Notes: a model not told the origin generated them from the letters alone. A stretch of 63,022 nt of DNA from Flavobacteriales bacterium (GCA_020635535.1 JACJZP010000019.1:1-63022), one strand, 5' to 3'; shown: positions 1 through 10,349, counted from the stretch's first letter. Numbers and translations are program-made.

Positions 1-3000
1 CCGCTGTACTGGCAGAACCGCGAACATGCTTCCGATTACTGGCAACAGGATGTGCATTACCGAATTGCGGCAAATGTTGATGAACAGACCGACATCATCT
101 CGGCCAAAATGGAGTTGAGCTATTGGAACAATTCACCCGATACACTCTACGAAGTTTTCTTCCATTTGTACCAGAATGCGTTTCAGCCTGATTCTTACCA
201 CGACCTGCTAGATGGCGCACATGGCCGCAAGAATCGTTTCGGGAAGTATGAGGCAGAAGGAAAAGGCACCGAAGTGCTTTCGCTTAGACTGAACGGACAG
301 GAAGTGAAGCAGGAATTGGACAACACCATTCTCCGTATCATTCCGAACCAACCGATTCTTCCGAATTCAAAAACTGAGTTTAAAGTCGAATTCAACACCT
401 ATTTCGACCAAGGTTCGATGGGTAGAAGGATGAAGAAATTCTCTTCTGGAGATTTCACGCATTTCGATGGCGTGCATTGGTATCCGCGTATTTCGGTCTA
501 CGACCCGAAATTCGGTTGGACCACAGACCAACATCTCGGACAGGAATTCTACGGAGATTTCGGAACGTTTGATGTGGCACTGACCTTTGCCAGTAATTAT
601 ATCGTTGAAGCAACGGGTTTTCTGCTCAATCGAGAAGCCGTTCTTCCGAAAGAACTCCGAGCCAAACTCGACCTGAAAAACTTTGCCGACAAACCATGGG
701 ATGAACCTGCTTCAAAGATTATTCCTTACGATACAACCGAGCACAAAACATGGATTTTCCATGCAGAAAATGTGCATGATTTCGCCTTTACGGCCGACCC
801 AACTTACCGAATCGGTGAAACGGAATGGAACGGCATCAAATGCATCGCGCTGGCGCAGGAAGGTCATGCTTCGGGTTGGCAGAATGCAGCGGAATACACG
901 GCCAAAACCATCAAGTATTTCTCCGAAGGAATTGGCATGTACAACTACCACAAGATGATTGTGGCGGATGCGGAAGACGGCATGGAATATCCGATGCTGA
1001 CGCTGGATGGTGATGAAGACCCATACTATCGCGGGCTGTTGGTGCACGAGATCGGTCACAATTGGTTTTACGGTCAGGTTGGGAACAACGAAACATACCG
1101 CGCTGCGCTGGACGAAGGTTTCACGCAGTATCTGACGGTTTACGGCCTGCGGAAAATTGATGGCGACACCGTGGTTTCGGAAGAGCCTGAAGGTTGGTAT
1201 CGCAAGCGATTTGAGAAGGAACGATTGGCCATTGACGATGAGATCTACAACGGTTTCATGCGGAGCGCCATCACGTATCGCGACCCGCAACTGAATATTC
1301 ATTCCGACCAATTTGAGAACAGTTATTCCCACGGATATGGCCACGTATACTACAAAACGGCCGCCATGCTTTACAACTTGGAATACGTGCTGGGCGACAC
1401 GCTTTTCAACCGCGCCATGCAGTTCTATTTCGATGAGTGGAAATTCCGCCATCCGTATTTCGATGACTTCCGAAACTCGATTATCCGCTACTCGAAAGTG
1501 GATCTGAACTGGTTTTTTGATCAATGGATGGAAACAACCAAGCACATCGATTATGGTGTGAAACGCATCCGAAAAACCGAGGAAGGTGCTTACAGCATTC
1601 GCTTCAAGCGAAAGGGTGATATGCAAATGCCGATCGATTTCACGGTCATCGACAAGAATGACAGCGTCCATCAATTCCATATTCCGAACACGTGGTTTGT
1701 GAAGGAAACGGCCGCAACCGTGCTACCCAAATGGACAGGTTTCGGTGACCTAAATCTGACTTACGAAGCTGAGGTAATCGTGCCTGAAGGAATCAAACAG
1801 GTGATTATTGATCCGACCACGCGGCTGGCTGATGTGAATATGCTCGACAACACGAGCTACACGCCACTGAGCATTGAGTTCGACCATCAGGTTTACAACA
1901 CTCCCGATTGGCGGAAGTACGAGCTATTTGCTCGGCCAGACATCTGGTACAACGGTTTTGATGGGATGAAATTCGGGCTGCACGTTCATGGCGGGCATTT
2001 CAACACCAACCATGTTTTCAACGCGTACGTTTGGGCCAACTCAGGTTTCCTTCAGTGGGATGTTCCAGATAATGTGGAGAACGACCAGTTCATGCCTGTG
2101 AACTTCCTATTCGATTATCGTACTTCACTGGCCAAATATTGGAAGAACAGTCAGGTGGAAGTTTCGGGTCGCGTGCTGGACGGGCTTTACAATGGGGAAG
2201 TCGGATTTCAGAAGAAAACGAAGTCAGAAAAGACCACGTTCCGTTTGTATTTCCGAGCGCTTTACAGACACGAAGACCGCGACATTGCTTACCTGCTGAA
2301 CCGCAACACGTGGAATACTGGGATGATGAACAACTCGTTCAACCTCGACATCAAGCACATTTACCGTTATCAGTCTGGAAATGGCGAACTGAACATCGGG
2401 CTGAGAAGCAGTTCGTTGGGTAGCGATTACGATTACCACCAACTGAAACTGGAAGCTAAGAACACAACCAGATTGTGGCGATTGATTCTGAAAACCCGTG
2501 CGTTTGCACAACTCGGAACAGGAAGCAACTGGGCGCCTGAATCGCAATTGTATTTGGGCGGAGCCAACCCCGAGGAAATGATGTACAACAAGTACATGCG
2601 TAGTTCGGGTATTTTTCCGTCAGATTGGGCAACTTTCCGAGAAACCAGCAACCATTTGCAATATGGTGGCGGGCTGAACCTACGCGGCTATGTCGGGTAT
2701 TTGGCACCTGAAGAAGTGGAAGACGGAATTGTGCTTGCCTATGCTGGAAACAGCGGAGCTTCCATCAATGCTGAGTTGGAATTTGATGAGATCTTCGGGC
2801 TTCGTCCGTGGTGGACACGCAACTGGCTGGATATTGACATGTACATTTTTGGTGACCTCGGTTTCATCAGTACCAATCAACCAGGCGAACAACTGGCATT
2901 TGCCAAACCGCGGGCAGATGCAGGCTTGGGTGCTTCACTCACCATCAAACAATGGGGATTTTTGGAAAAGGTGAAACCACTCACCATCCGATTTGATATG

Positions 3001-3084
3001 CCGCTCTTCTTGAACCGAACGCCAGCACTTGACCCTAATCCGTGGGCTTTCCGCTGGATGCTTGGAATCAGCAGGGCATTTTGA
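1..3084 (+). CDS. M1 family metallopeptidase with C-terminal outer-membrane barrel (5' partial)
   Basis: Gluzincin aminopeptidase. The reading frame is open to the first base of the window, so the start and signal peptide lie upstream. The GTG at 52 is internal. The zinc site HEIGHNW starts at base 1045, followed by the third ligand in DEGF about 20 residues on; the usual GxMEN motif is replaced by DGMEYPM. A peptidase domain of about 550 residues and an Ig-like segment are followed by about 400 residues of alternating hydrophobic/polar beta strands. These include a GGGLNLRGY segment and a last strand ending FRWMLGISRAF, which looks like a BAM-recognised C-terminal beta signal. I infer that the peptidase is tethered to an Omp85-like or similar outer-membrane barrel. 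The peptidase assignment is firm; the barrel is inferred from strand pattern only. Confidence 0.9.
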   Translation, partial: PLYWQNREHASDYWQQDVHYRIAANVDEQTDIISAKMELSYWNNSPDTLYEVFFHLYQNAFQPDSYHDLLDGAHGRKNRFGKYEAEGKGTEVLSLRLNGQEVKQELDNTILRIIPNQPILPNSKTEFKVEFNTYFDQGSMGRRMKKFSSGDFTHFDGVHWYPRISVYDPKFGWTTDQHLGQEFYGDFGTFDVALTFASNYIVEATGFLLNREAVLPKELRAKLDLKNFADKPWDEPASKIIPYDTTEHKTWIFHAENVHDFAFTADPTYRIGETEWNGIKCIALAQEGHASGWQNAAEYTAKTIKYFSEGIGMYNYHKMIVADAEDGMEYPMLTLDGDEDPYYRGLLVHEIGHNWFYGQVGNNETYRAALDEGFTQYLTVYGLRKIDGDTVVSEEPEGWYRKRFEKERLAIDDEIYNGFMRSAITYRDPQLNIHSDQFENSYSHGYGHVYYKTAAMLYNLEYVLGDTLFNRAMQFYFDEWKFRHPYFDDFRNSIIRYSKVDLNWFFDQWMETTKHIDYGVKRIRKTEEGAYSIRFKRKGDMQMPIDFTVIDKNDSVHQFHIPNTWFVKETAATVLPKWTGFGDLNLTYEAEVIVPEGIKQVIIDPTTRLADVNMLDNTSYTPLSIEFDHQVYNTPDWRKYELFARPDIWYNGFDGMKFGLHVHGGHFNTNHVFNAYVWANSGFLQWDVPDNVENDQFMPVNFLFDYRTSLAKYWKNSQVEVSGRVLDGLYNGEVGFQKKTKSEKTTFRLYFRALYRHEDRDIAYLLNRNTWNTGMMNNSFNLDIKHIYRYQSGNGELNIGLRSSSLGSDYDYHQLKLEAKNTTRLWRLILKTRAFAQLGTGSNWAPESQLYLGGANPEEMMYNKYMRSSGIFPSDWATFRETSNHLQYGGGLNLRGYVGYLAPEEVEDGIVLAYAGNSGASINAELEFDEIFGLRPWWTRNWLDIDMYIFGDLGFISTNQPGEQLAFAKPRADAGLGASLTIKQWGFLEKVKPLTIRFDMPLFLNRTPALDPNPWAFRWMLGISRAF

Positions 3085-3087
3085 TTT

Positions 3088-3116
3088 TTGAATGACGATT
3101 GACGACTTTAGATTTA
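3088..3116 (+). promoter_or_regulatory. Candidate promoter for the DUF2147 gene
   Basis: TTG at 3088-3090, an 18-nt spacer and TAGATTTA at 3109-3116. This fits the Bacteroidota TTG/TAnnTTTG consensus with one mismatch, 21 nt before the ATG. Confidence 0.4.
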
Positions 3117-3137
3117 CACTGATCAACACAACTTATT

Positions 3138-3569
3138 ATGAAAAGAACTTTTGCCCTCTCTCTCGTTTTCTCTTTTTTCATTTTCTCCGCCTTCGCGCAA
3201 CGCACTTCGCCTGTTGGCAAGTGGAAAACCGTAGACGACAACTCTGGAAAAACCAAATCTGTTGTGGAAATCTATGAGAAAGGCGGAAAGCTTTTCGGAA
3301 AAGTATTGGAACTTTTCGACCCTGAAAAACCAGACCCAGTTTGTGAAGAATGCGCTTCTGATGACCCGCGACACATGAAACCCATTGTTGGTTTGGAGAT
3401 CATACGCAACATGGAGCAGGACGGAAAGGAATGGGAAGATGGCGATATCCTAGACCCTGAGAACGGAAAAGTTTACCGTTGCAAACTGTGGGTTGAAGAA
3501 GGGAAACTGATGGTACGCGGCTACATCGCTTTTCTGTACCGAACGCAAACGTGGTTGCCTGCGGAATGA
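3138..3569 (+). CDS. DUF2147 family secreted protein
   Basis: Protein of 143 residues with a clear signal peptide (MKRTFALSLVFSFFIFSAFAQ). The mature part begins SPVGKWKTVDDNSGKTKSVVE and ends with the GYIAFLYRTQTW-type tail that marks DUF2147. The family is a small periplasmic or secreted beta-rich domain with no assigned reaction. Full length for the family. It stands alone downstream of the M1 peptidase, separated by about 50 nt that hold a candidate promoter, and is followed by an unrelated glycosyltransferase. Confidence 0.85.
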   Translation: MKRTFALSLVFSFFIFSAFAQRTSPVGKWKTVDDNSGKTKSVVEIYEKGGKLFGKVLELFDPEKPDPVCEECASDDPRHMKPIVGLEIIRNMEQDGKEWEDGDILDPENGKVYRCKLWVEEGKLMVRGYIAFLYRTQTWLPAE

Positions 3570-3609
3570 GTAAAACTCATAATTGCTAAAACACTTATAA
3601 CCTGCCTGC

Positions 3610-4791
3610 ATGAGAATACTTATGCTGCTAGAATGTGATTTCCCTCCTGATGTCCGGGTGGAGAATGAGGCCACCGCATTGATTGACCTTGGCCATCAAG
3701 TAAACGTTCTATGTTACAGCCGAAAAAAAGATTTCAGACACTACGAAAACATTAACGGAATTGGTGTTTATCGTTTTTTTCTTCCCAACCTGACTTACAA
3801 GCTCAGTGCACTTTCACTTACTATTCCAGCATATTTCAATTTTTGGAGAAATGAGATCAAAAATCATTTGGTAACTCAAGATTATGATGCAATTCATGTA
3901 CACGACCTACCATTGACCAAAGTTGCAATTGAAATAAGCAAGAAGAATAACTTGAGATTGGTTGCTGATTTCCATGAGAATCGTCCAGAAATCATGAAGA
4001 TGTACAAGCACGTAAATTCTGGACTTGGGAGATTCTTAATAAGCACCAAGCAATGGAAGGATTATCAGAAATGGTGCATTGGCCAATTGAAGCACCTTAT
4101 TCTGGTGACCAATGAAGCCCAGAAATACTATGAGCAGCACTACGGAGCCAAGAAAGAAACGATCAAGGTGGTACCGAACTTTGTAAACACCGACATACTT
4201 TCAAACTTGAACACTGTTGTTGTTCCAGAACATTTGAAGAACAAATTTGTGGCTCTTTATATAGGTGATACCGGCAAACGAAGAGGTACGGAAACCATCT
4301 TACGTTGTGCTGAAAAACTGAAAGACCGAACAGATATTCATTTTGTAGTTATTGGAACAAGTAATGAGCAAGCAGAATTGGAGGCAGAATCAGCTCGGCT
4401 CAATCTGAAAAATCTGGAATTAACCGGTTTTATTCCGTTTGCAGACAGTTTACCATATTTTAAAGCTGCAAGAGTAGGGCTCTGTCCTCTGAAGAGAAAC
4501 GTACATCATGATACTACTTACGCCAACAAGATATTCCAATACATGGCCGCTGGTCTGCCAATCGTAGTCAGTGATTGTCCTTCTCAGGCCAATGTGGTTG
4601 TTGCATCCAATTGCGGGCTGATCCATAAAAGTGAGGATTTTGAAGAGATGGCACGGCACATTCTTTTTCTGAGAAGCAATCATGCCGCGTATGAATCAAT
4701 GTCGAATAATGCTCGAGAAGCTGCCCTAACCAAATACAACTTGAATGTGATGAAGAAAGCGCTTGAAGAAGCATATTCATCTCTTGATTAA
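3610..4791 (+). CDS. Glycosyltransferase, GT4 type
   Basis: Protein of 393 residues with a GT-B fold: an N-terminal acceptor half (MRILMLLECDFPPDVRVENEA) and a C-terminal nucleotide-sugar half with KVVPNFVNTD, LYIGDTGKRRGTET and the FQYMAAGLPIVVSDC segment typical of GT4. It probably transfers a sugar to a lipid-linked or surface glycan on the cytoplasmic face of the inner membrane. It faces a flippase and a second glycosyltransferase across a 12-nt convergent gap, so this is a small surface-polysaccharide neighbourhood. Donor and acceptor cannot be told from sequence. Confidence 0.88.
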   Translation: MRILMLLECDFPPDVRVENEATALIDLGHQVNVLCYSRKKDFRHYENINGIGVYRFFLPNLTYKLSALSLTIPAYFNFWRNEIKNHLVTQDYDAIHVHDLPLTKVAIEISKKNNLRLVADFHENRPEIMKMYKHVNSGLGRFLISTKQWKDYQKWCIGQLKHLILVTNEAQKYYEQHYGAKKETIKVVPNFVNTDILSNLNTVVVPEHLKNKFVALYIGDTGKRRGTETILRCAEKLKDRTDIHFVVIGTSNEQAELEAESARLNLKNLELTGFIPFADSLPYFKAARVGLCPLKRNVHHDTTYANKIFQYMAAGLPIVVSDCPSQANVVVASNCGLIHKSEDFEEMARHILFLRSNHAAYESMSNNAREAALTKYNLNVMKKALEEAYSSLD

Positions 4792-4803
4792 GAATTCATC
4801 AGG

Positions 4804-6285
4804 TCATCTTTCAGTTATCCTCTTAAGAATGGAGAGCATTAATTGATTGACATCTTCGGACACACGGAATGCAAGAACCAAGGGAATGAAGACCAGCGAA
4901 ACAATGGAGGACCTGAGTACGATATCAAACATCAAATTGTCTTGAACAGGTACCAATTGGTTGACCCCATAAGAAACCACACCAATGACTACAACCAGTA
5001 CTGAACGTGTAGAAAACGGGTTCAATCCGGCTTTCGCATAAAGGATCGAAAACCTTAGAAGATTGGCCAAGGTCAATGATATGGCAGTTGCTATAGCCGC
5101 CCCTGTAATTCCATATGGTGGAATTAGAAGAAGATTGAAACCAACGGTTGCCACAAGTAGAAATATGCTGAGGTAAACGTCCATTCGGTACCATTTGGAA
5201 AGCGCCATTATACCCTGTGAAAGACCAAAGGCGGTTTCTACCAAACGACCGATACCAACCGCAAAAAGAACCCACTTGCCACCAGCATACTGCGCTGGAA
5301 GTATGGCAAAAATGTTGGTCTCATTAGCCCAGATACCAACAAACAGCAGCATACCGAACAGCAATTGATTGATGGACGTCTTTTCATAGATGCCTTGGAT
5401 CTTTGCAAGATCGTTGTTCTTCCAAGCATCGGCAACTACTGGCATTACCACGTTTCCAAATGCATTCTTTGGTATTCTTAAGAGTGAGACAATGTAGAAC
5501 GCCACCGCATAGAATGCTGTCTCATCCAATCCGATCATGGCACCTATCATCATCACATCCACATTCATAACGAATATGCTACTAACACCAGATAGCAGTG
5601 TATATGCTCCATAGTTGAGCAAGCTCCGTTTGAGCTTCGGGGTAAGAAACTCACGGTCTATCCTTACATGGAATCCGTTGATGCGCACCAGATAGCCGAT
5701 CATGCCCAAAGTCAGAACACCATACTGTAATACGAAAAGATTCATGAACCAATCGAATTCGAACAGATTGAAATGATAAAGGGCAATCAATAAAGTGGTT
5801 AATGCCCTGACAAGTACTTCTCGAAAGAAAATATTGACCACGGTATGGTACATTGCCCGTGCATAAGCTGAAAAAAGTTGGAAAAGCACTTCAAATGCCA
5901 GGTACGGGAAAATCAGATAGTAGAAAACTCCCAGCAGATCTGATTTATCCTCATAATTTGCCAATATCAATGGTTTGAATACTGTTAGAACGGAGATGCC
6001 GATCAAGGTTCCTACCGAAGCAACTGATAATACCACCCCTAAAAAACCTCTGTGGTTCTTTGAACCATCTCGGAACTGTGGAAAAAACCGGATCACTGCA
6101 TTTGACATTCCTATGAGTGACATCTGTGCAGCAATGCTGATTATTGCAATTAGAACACGTGTAAGTCCGAATTCTTCAGGAGCGAAGAACTTAGGGAAAA
6201 GCAGCACAACATTAACATACCCAAGTCCTACTCCCACGTAAGAAAGCAGCGAGGTCTGAATGCTCTGTTTACGGATCATTCCCAT
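4804..6285 (-). CDS. Polysaccharide flippase (MATE/Wzx-like)
   Basis: Membrane protein of 493 residues with about 12-14 hydrophobic segments and the N-terminal pattern of the oligosaccharide flippase family (IQTSLLSYVGVGLGYVNVVL, then FGLTRVLIAI). It likely moves an undecaprenol-linked glycan across the inner membrane. Its ATG overlaps the stop of the upstream glycosyltransferase by one base (TAATG), which implies translational coupling. It is the last gene of the carB-to-flippase run on the minus strand. Confidence 0.87.
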   Translation of the reverse strand: MGMIRKQSIQTSLLSYVGVGLGYVNVVLLFPKFFAPEEFGLTRVLIAIISIAAQMSLIGMSNAVIRFFPQFRDGSKNHRGFLGVVLSVASVGTLIGISVLTVFKPLILANYEDKSDLLGVFYYLIFPYLAFEVLFQLFSAYARAMYHTVVNIFFREVLVRALTTLLIALYHFNLFEFDWFMNLFVLQYGVLTLGMIGYLVRINGFHVRIDREFLTPKLKRSLLNYGAYTLLSGVSSIFVMNVDVMMIGAMIGLDETAFYAVAFYIVSLLRIPKNAFGNVVMPVVADAWKNNDLAKIQGIYEKTSINQLLFGMLLFVGIWANETNIFAILPAQYAGGKWVLFAVGIGRLVETAFGLSQGIMALSKWYRMDVYLSIFLLVATVGFNLLLIPPYGITGAAIATAISLTLANLLRFSILYAKAGLNPFSTRSVLVVVIGVVSYGVNQLVPVQDNLMFDIVLRSSIVSLVFIPLVLAFRVSEDVNQLMLSILKRITER

Positions 6286-7574
6286 TATACAGATAACGCT
6301 TGAAGTGTTTTACAAACTTCTTCTGTCAACCCTCGTCTGGAAAACTTGGCAATCTGTATTTCATCTCTTTGAACACTGTTGGTGCCGAGAAAGAAGCCTC
6401 TTATTGCATCCTTTAAACCAGTAACATCTTCCCCCTCAATGATCATCCCAGCCTGAGTCAGTTCCAGCACTTTTCCAATGTCGCTTTCTATTGGACCAAT
6501 GGCAAGAATAGGTCTTCCGGAAGCGAGATACTCGAAGAACTTACCGGGCAGAATGCCTGTGGCATTTTGGGTATTGTTTATGCTTACCAATAACACGTGA
6601 CTACTACGCTGATAGCGTAACACTTCGTCATGCGGCACATAAGGAATCGCCTCCCAATTTTCCAATAATCCATTTTCCTCAATGGATGTTTTGACCTGAT
6701 GGTCAACAATACCAACTGTTCTGAATTTGAACTTACTGGCAAACTCCTCGTTCTCAAGTTTGAGCTCTGCCAATGCCTTCCAAAATGCAGGTTGATTTCG
6801 CGATGGAGAGAACGTACCAATATGGCTTATCGTAAAGTTCTCATCCAATTCCACTGGTTCAGATGGAAAATCCTCTTCGTCAAAACCATTGGTAATGGTT
6901 TCCACGTGGGTTGCACCAAGCTTCTTCATTTCCTGGGTCATTGTGTAACCGATGGTAACAACCCTGTCAGCAGTGGTCAGCACCTCCTTTTCCAACTGAT
7001 GATGCCTTTTATCCGACCGATCGGATAGCATCAGTTCTTGGTAGTAATCAATATTGGTCCAAGGATCACGGAAATCGGCCACCCATTTGATGCCCAATTC
7101 GCGTTTCAATGCCAAGGCAATAAGATGCATACTGTGAGGAGGCCCAGTGGAAACTACAACATCAACCGGATTCTCTTTGAGATATTGTTTCAGATGTGCT
7201 ACCGAAGGCTTTATCCAGAACATGCGCGCATCTGGAATAAAGAAATTACCTCTGACCCAAACAGATATCTTGTGCAAAACCCCGGGTTCTTTCTTTTCTG
7301 AGACGAAACCCGCTCCTATTTTCTTGTCCTTTTGGCCAAGAAACTGCCTATACCAATTGTAAGGCTCCCAAATAGGTTGTTTTATTACCTCAATCCCGTT
7401 AGGAATGTCCTGTTCAAGAGATTCGTCAAGCGCTGGAAACTCAGGGTTTTCTGGGGTATAGACAACAGGTTGCCAACCGAACTCGGGCAGATACTTGACA
7501 AACTTCAACCACCGTTGTACTCCCGCACCTCCACTGGGCGGCCAGTAATAGGTGATGATGAGCACCCTTTTCAA
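6285..7574 (-). CDS. Glycosyltransferase, GT4 type (WbuB-like)
   Basis: Protein of 429 residues starting with TTG, 5 nt after the YfhO stop. The N-terminus KRVLIITYYWPPSGGAGVQRW is the glycine-rich acceptor loop seen in Bacteroidota GT4 enzymes. The C-terminal half has ISHIGTFSPSRNQ and GILPGKFFEYLASGRPILA, the donor-binding region with its conserved Glu. It probably works with the coupled flippase in building a surface glycan. No good ATG lies upstream in frame, so the TTG start is accepted. Confidence 0.88.
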   Translation of the reverse strand: MKRVLIITYYWPPSGGAGVQRWLKFVKYLPEFGWQPVVYTPENPEFPALDESLEQDIPNGIEVIKQPIWEPYNWYRQFLGQKDKKIGAGFVSEKKEPGVLHKISVWVRGNFFIPDARMFWIKPSVAHLKQYLKENPVDVVVSTGPPHSMHLIALALKRELGIKWVADFRDPWTNIDYYQELMLSDRSDKRHHQLEKEVLTTADRVVTIGYTMTQEMKKLGATHVETITNGFDEEDFPSEPVELDENFTISHIGTFSPSRNQPAFWKALAELKLENEEFASKFKFRTVGIVDHQVKTSIEENGLLENWEAIPYVPHDEVLRYQRSSHVLLVSINNTQNATGILPGKFFEYLASGRPILAIGPIESDIGKVLELTQAGMIIEGEDVTGLKDAIRGFFLGTNSVQRDEIQIAKFSRRGLTEEVCKTLQALSV

Positions 7575-7579
7575 ACCTG

Positions 7580-10015
7580 TCAGTCTTTGGTTGCACGTGT
7601 ATCCAGCACTACCCCTCCTATCACGAATAAAATGAGCAGTATTGAACCTGCCAACGAGACTTTCTCTCCAGTGTAGTAGATCTTCGGTTCGAATTTGAAC
7701 TCCACGGTGTGTTTGCCAGAAGGAACGATCATACTCCTAAGCACATAATCTGCTCGCCAATGCGGCTTCAATTCACCATCCACGTATGCATTCCAGCCAT
7801 TGGCAAAATAGATCTCCGAGAAAACGGCCAATTGGTCTGCTGACGATTCAGTCTCGTACTTCAGGTAGTTGGGTTTATACTCCAAAAAGTAAATCTGAGC
7901 GGTGCTGTCCTTAGCAGGTGTAAAACCACCTAAATCGCTCTCAAAGCGCTTATCTATGACAGCCACTTTCTCCGGATTGAACTCATCGGTTGTGAGAAAA
8001 TGCAGTTCCTCATCTGCATTTTCCACCATTCTAACCTCATCTACAAACCATGCATTTCCCAACGCCAGTGGATTTCTCCGCACCATGGCATTACCATCGC
8101 CTCCTGGTGTGATGATATATTTGGCATTGAGCATGTTCCAAACAGCAAGATTACGCTGGCCAATACATGTGTCTATCAGTTCCTGATAACGCTTCAGTTT
8201 TGCACCATGATAGCCCCCAAGAGATTTGTGGAAATATGATGTCCTGGAATCGTTGAACGTATTGGCAGCCAAATTCAGCACACGGAAATTCGGATCGGGA
8301 TCTGCCAATATCTGTTTGTCAGCCGGAGTTGGAGAGATCACGGTTTTTGCTTTGCTCTTACGAACAAAATCATCTTCGCTTAAGTAACGTTGATCCACCG
8401 ACCACATGTCAGCAAGTACCAAAGCAGCAATAACCAAACCTGCAACATGCGGCTTCAACTTATTGGTAACGTTTGCGAAAAGCAGACCAGCGGCCAAAAG
8501 AATGAATACCAAAGACCTCATGGCATCAGATTTCACCAAAGATGCTCTATCCTCCTGCAACGCTTCAAGCAACCAATCATAGCGCGTGCCGATCAAGCTG
8601 GAATCCTGATCACTCATAAAATCGAGGAAAATGCTTGGAGCAACGGCAAAAATCAGACAGATGCCTCCAAGGACACCTGTGGCAATCATTAACGGTTTTT
8701 TCAGCTCTTCTTTCTTGTCTGATGACAAGAACTCCTTTAATCCAAGTACCGCCAAGATCGGGAGCACAAGTTGAGCAATTACCAAGGTCATGGAAACCGC
8801 TCTGAACTTATTGTAGCCTGGGAAGTAGTGAAAAAACAGGTCAGAGAATGCGGCAAAATTCTCTCCCCACGATAGCATGATGGACAAGATAAAAGCCACT
8901 AAAAGCCACCATTTATCAATTGACCTGACCACGAACATGGCCAAGAAGGCCAAGAAACAGATGATGGCACCCAGATAAACCGGACCCGAAGTAAACGGCT
9001 GTGCCCCCCAATACGAACTGGTCAATTGTTGCAACTGCTGTAGTGCCTTCGCTTCTTCCTGAGTCTTTGGCCTGTTTGAAACAAAAGCCTGATATGTTGC
9101 AGAATTCTCATCTTGCAAAAAGGAACTCATGCTACTTCCGCCCATGAAATTTGGAACAAGCAACGTGAAGGTTTCTCCCACTCCGTAACTCCAGCGCATG
9201 GCGTAATCTTTATCCAATCCAGAACTTTCCTGCTTCGCAGTCAGTTCAGATTTTCCTCGCATGGTTTCTTCACCATAGTCTGCGGTTGTCCAAAGAGCCC
9301 CGAAATTCGGCCCAACTGCAATAATTGCGGCTACAATCATCAGGCCTGTCGCTTTCAGAAAATGCGACATCTTATTCTGTTTCACTGCATCCACCAACTT
9401 CACCACACCCAGAACAAGAATCGTAAGCAGAAGATAGTAAGTGATCTGTAGGTGATTTGTTGCAATTTCCAGTGAAAGGAATAAGGCCAAAAGAGCAGAA
9501 CCAAGCCAATATCTTCCTCTATATGTAAGCAGGATGGAACCAATAACAGGCGCCATGAACGCCATGGCATGCACCTTTGAGTTATGGCCTGCTTCAATGA
9601 TAATGACCGTGTAAGAAGCTAATCCGAATGCAATAGAACCAGCCAAAGCATACCTCCAATCTATATTTAACATGACGAACATGAAGTAGATCCCGGCCAT
9701 CATCAGGAATAGAAAATTTGCCGGCTGCGGTATTCCATGAGTAAGGAAGCCAAGTATCTTCTTAGCCCAATTGCTCGGATAAAGCGTGGATATCTGATAA
9801 GCAGGCATACCACCGAACATGGAATTTGTCCATAGTGGCTCTTCGCCAGTCGCTTCCCGAAAATCCTTGATCTCCTTGCTCATTCCGAGGAAATTGACAA
9901 TATCTGACTGAACCAGCTCCTTGTTCTGGAGTAGTGGGTGCATGTAGCCCAACGCAATGGCCAAAAGGCCGATTACCACAAGAATATGCGGTAGAAACTT
10001 CTTGAATTTATCCAT
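7580..10015 (-). CDS. YfhO family multi-spanning membrane protein
   Basis: Protein of 811 residues. The N-terminal two thirds hold about 12 membrane helices with the YfhO signature region (SDIVNFLGMSKEIKDF, then ALWTNSMFGGMPAYQ). A large soluble periplasmic segment follows (about 560-770), then one last helix before the C-terminus. YfhO proteins are GT-C-fold relatives linked to glycosylation of lipoteichoic acids in Firmicutes; in Bacteroidota their substrate is unknown. Its position directly before a glycosyltransferase and a flippase supports a role in glycan transfer outside the inner membrane. Confidence 0.88.
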   Translation of the reverse strand: MDKFKKFLPHILVVIGLLAIALGYMHPLLQNKELVQSDIVNFLGMSKEIKDFREATGEEPLWTNSMFGGMPAYQISTLYPSNWAKKILGFLTHGIPQPANFLFLMMAGIYFMFVMLNIDWRYALAGSIAFGLASYTVIIIEAGHNSKVHAMAFMAPVIGSILLTYRGRYWLGSALLALFLSLEIATNHLQITYYLLLTILVLGVVKLVDAVKQNKMSHFLKATGLMIVAAIIAVGPNFGALWTTADYGEETMRGKSELTAKQESSGLDKDYAMRWSYGVGETFTLLVPNFMGGSSMSSFLQDENSATYQAFVSNRPKTQEEAKALQQLQQLTSSYWGAQPFTSGPVYLGAIICFLAFLAMFVVRSIDKWWLLVAFILSIMLSWGENFAAFSDLFFHYFPGYNKFRAVSMTLVIAQLVLPILAVLGLKEFLSSDKKEELKKPLMIATGVLGGICLIFAVAPSIFLDFMSDQDSSLIGTRYDWLLEALQEDRASLVKSDAMRSLVFILLAAGLLFANVTNKLKPHVAGLVIAALVLADMWSVDQRYLSEDDFVRKSKAKTVISPTPADKQILADPDPNFRVLNLAANTFNDSRTSYFHKSLGGYHGAKLKRYQELIDTCIGQRNLAVWNMLNAKYIITPGGDGNAMVRRNPLALGNAWFVDEVRMVENADEELHFLTTDEFNPEKVAVIDKRFESDLGGFTPAKDSTAQIYFLEYKPNYLKYETESSADQLAVFSEIYFANGWNAYVDGELKPHWRADYVLRSMIVPSGKHTVEFKFEPKIYYTGEKVSLAGSILLILFVIGGVVLDTRATKD

Positions 10016-10050
10016 GTTGTGAGGTTAGATCGGTTGAGGTGGTCACAGGC

Positions 10051-10335
10051 TCACTCTTTGATCTCTTCGAACTCTACATACTCGCCTTCCGATTCGGAAA
10101 CGCCACCTTTTTGTTTCTTTTCAGCACCTTTTTGAATGATGACATCGCCTTGCTGATCGGCATAGGTCTGTCTGCCATTCTGTGCTTCGTACGCTTGGCG
10201 CATGCGGTCTTCCATATTCTGCTGCGCCTTGTTTACCACTTTCTTGGCAACAATCGGGAACAGCAGCCTGAAAAGCACCTTCCACACGTAGTAGATCACT
10301 ACGAGAAAAAGTATGGTTTTCAGTACGCCTGTCAT
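10051..10335 (-). CDS. DUF4834 family small membrane protein
   Basis: Protein of 94 residues with one N-terminal membrane helix (LKTILFLVVIYYVWKVLFRLLFPIV). An amphipathic helix and a highly charged tail ending YVEFEEIKE follow. This pattern matches DUF4834, a Bacteroidota-specific family of unknown function. It sits 14 nt after carB and 35 nt before the YfhO gene in the same direction. Confidence 0.8.
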   Translation of the reverse strand: MTGVLKTILFLVVIYYVWKVLFRLLFPIVAKKVVNKAQQNMEDRMRQAYEAQNGRQTYADQQGDVIIQKGAEKKQKGGVSESEGEYVEFEEIKE

Positions 10336-10349
10336 GTGCCAGAGTTTGG

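Noticed and set aside
712..1680. 322-codon minus-strand frame within the M1 peptidase gene
   Set aside because: Lies wholly opposite the catalytic domain; sequence resembles no protein family.
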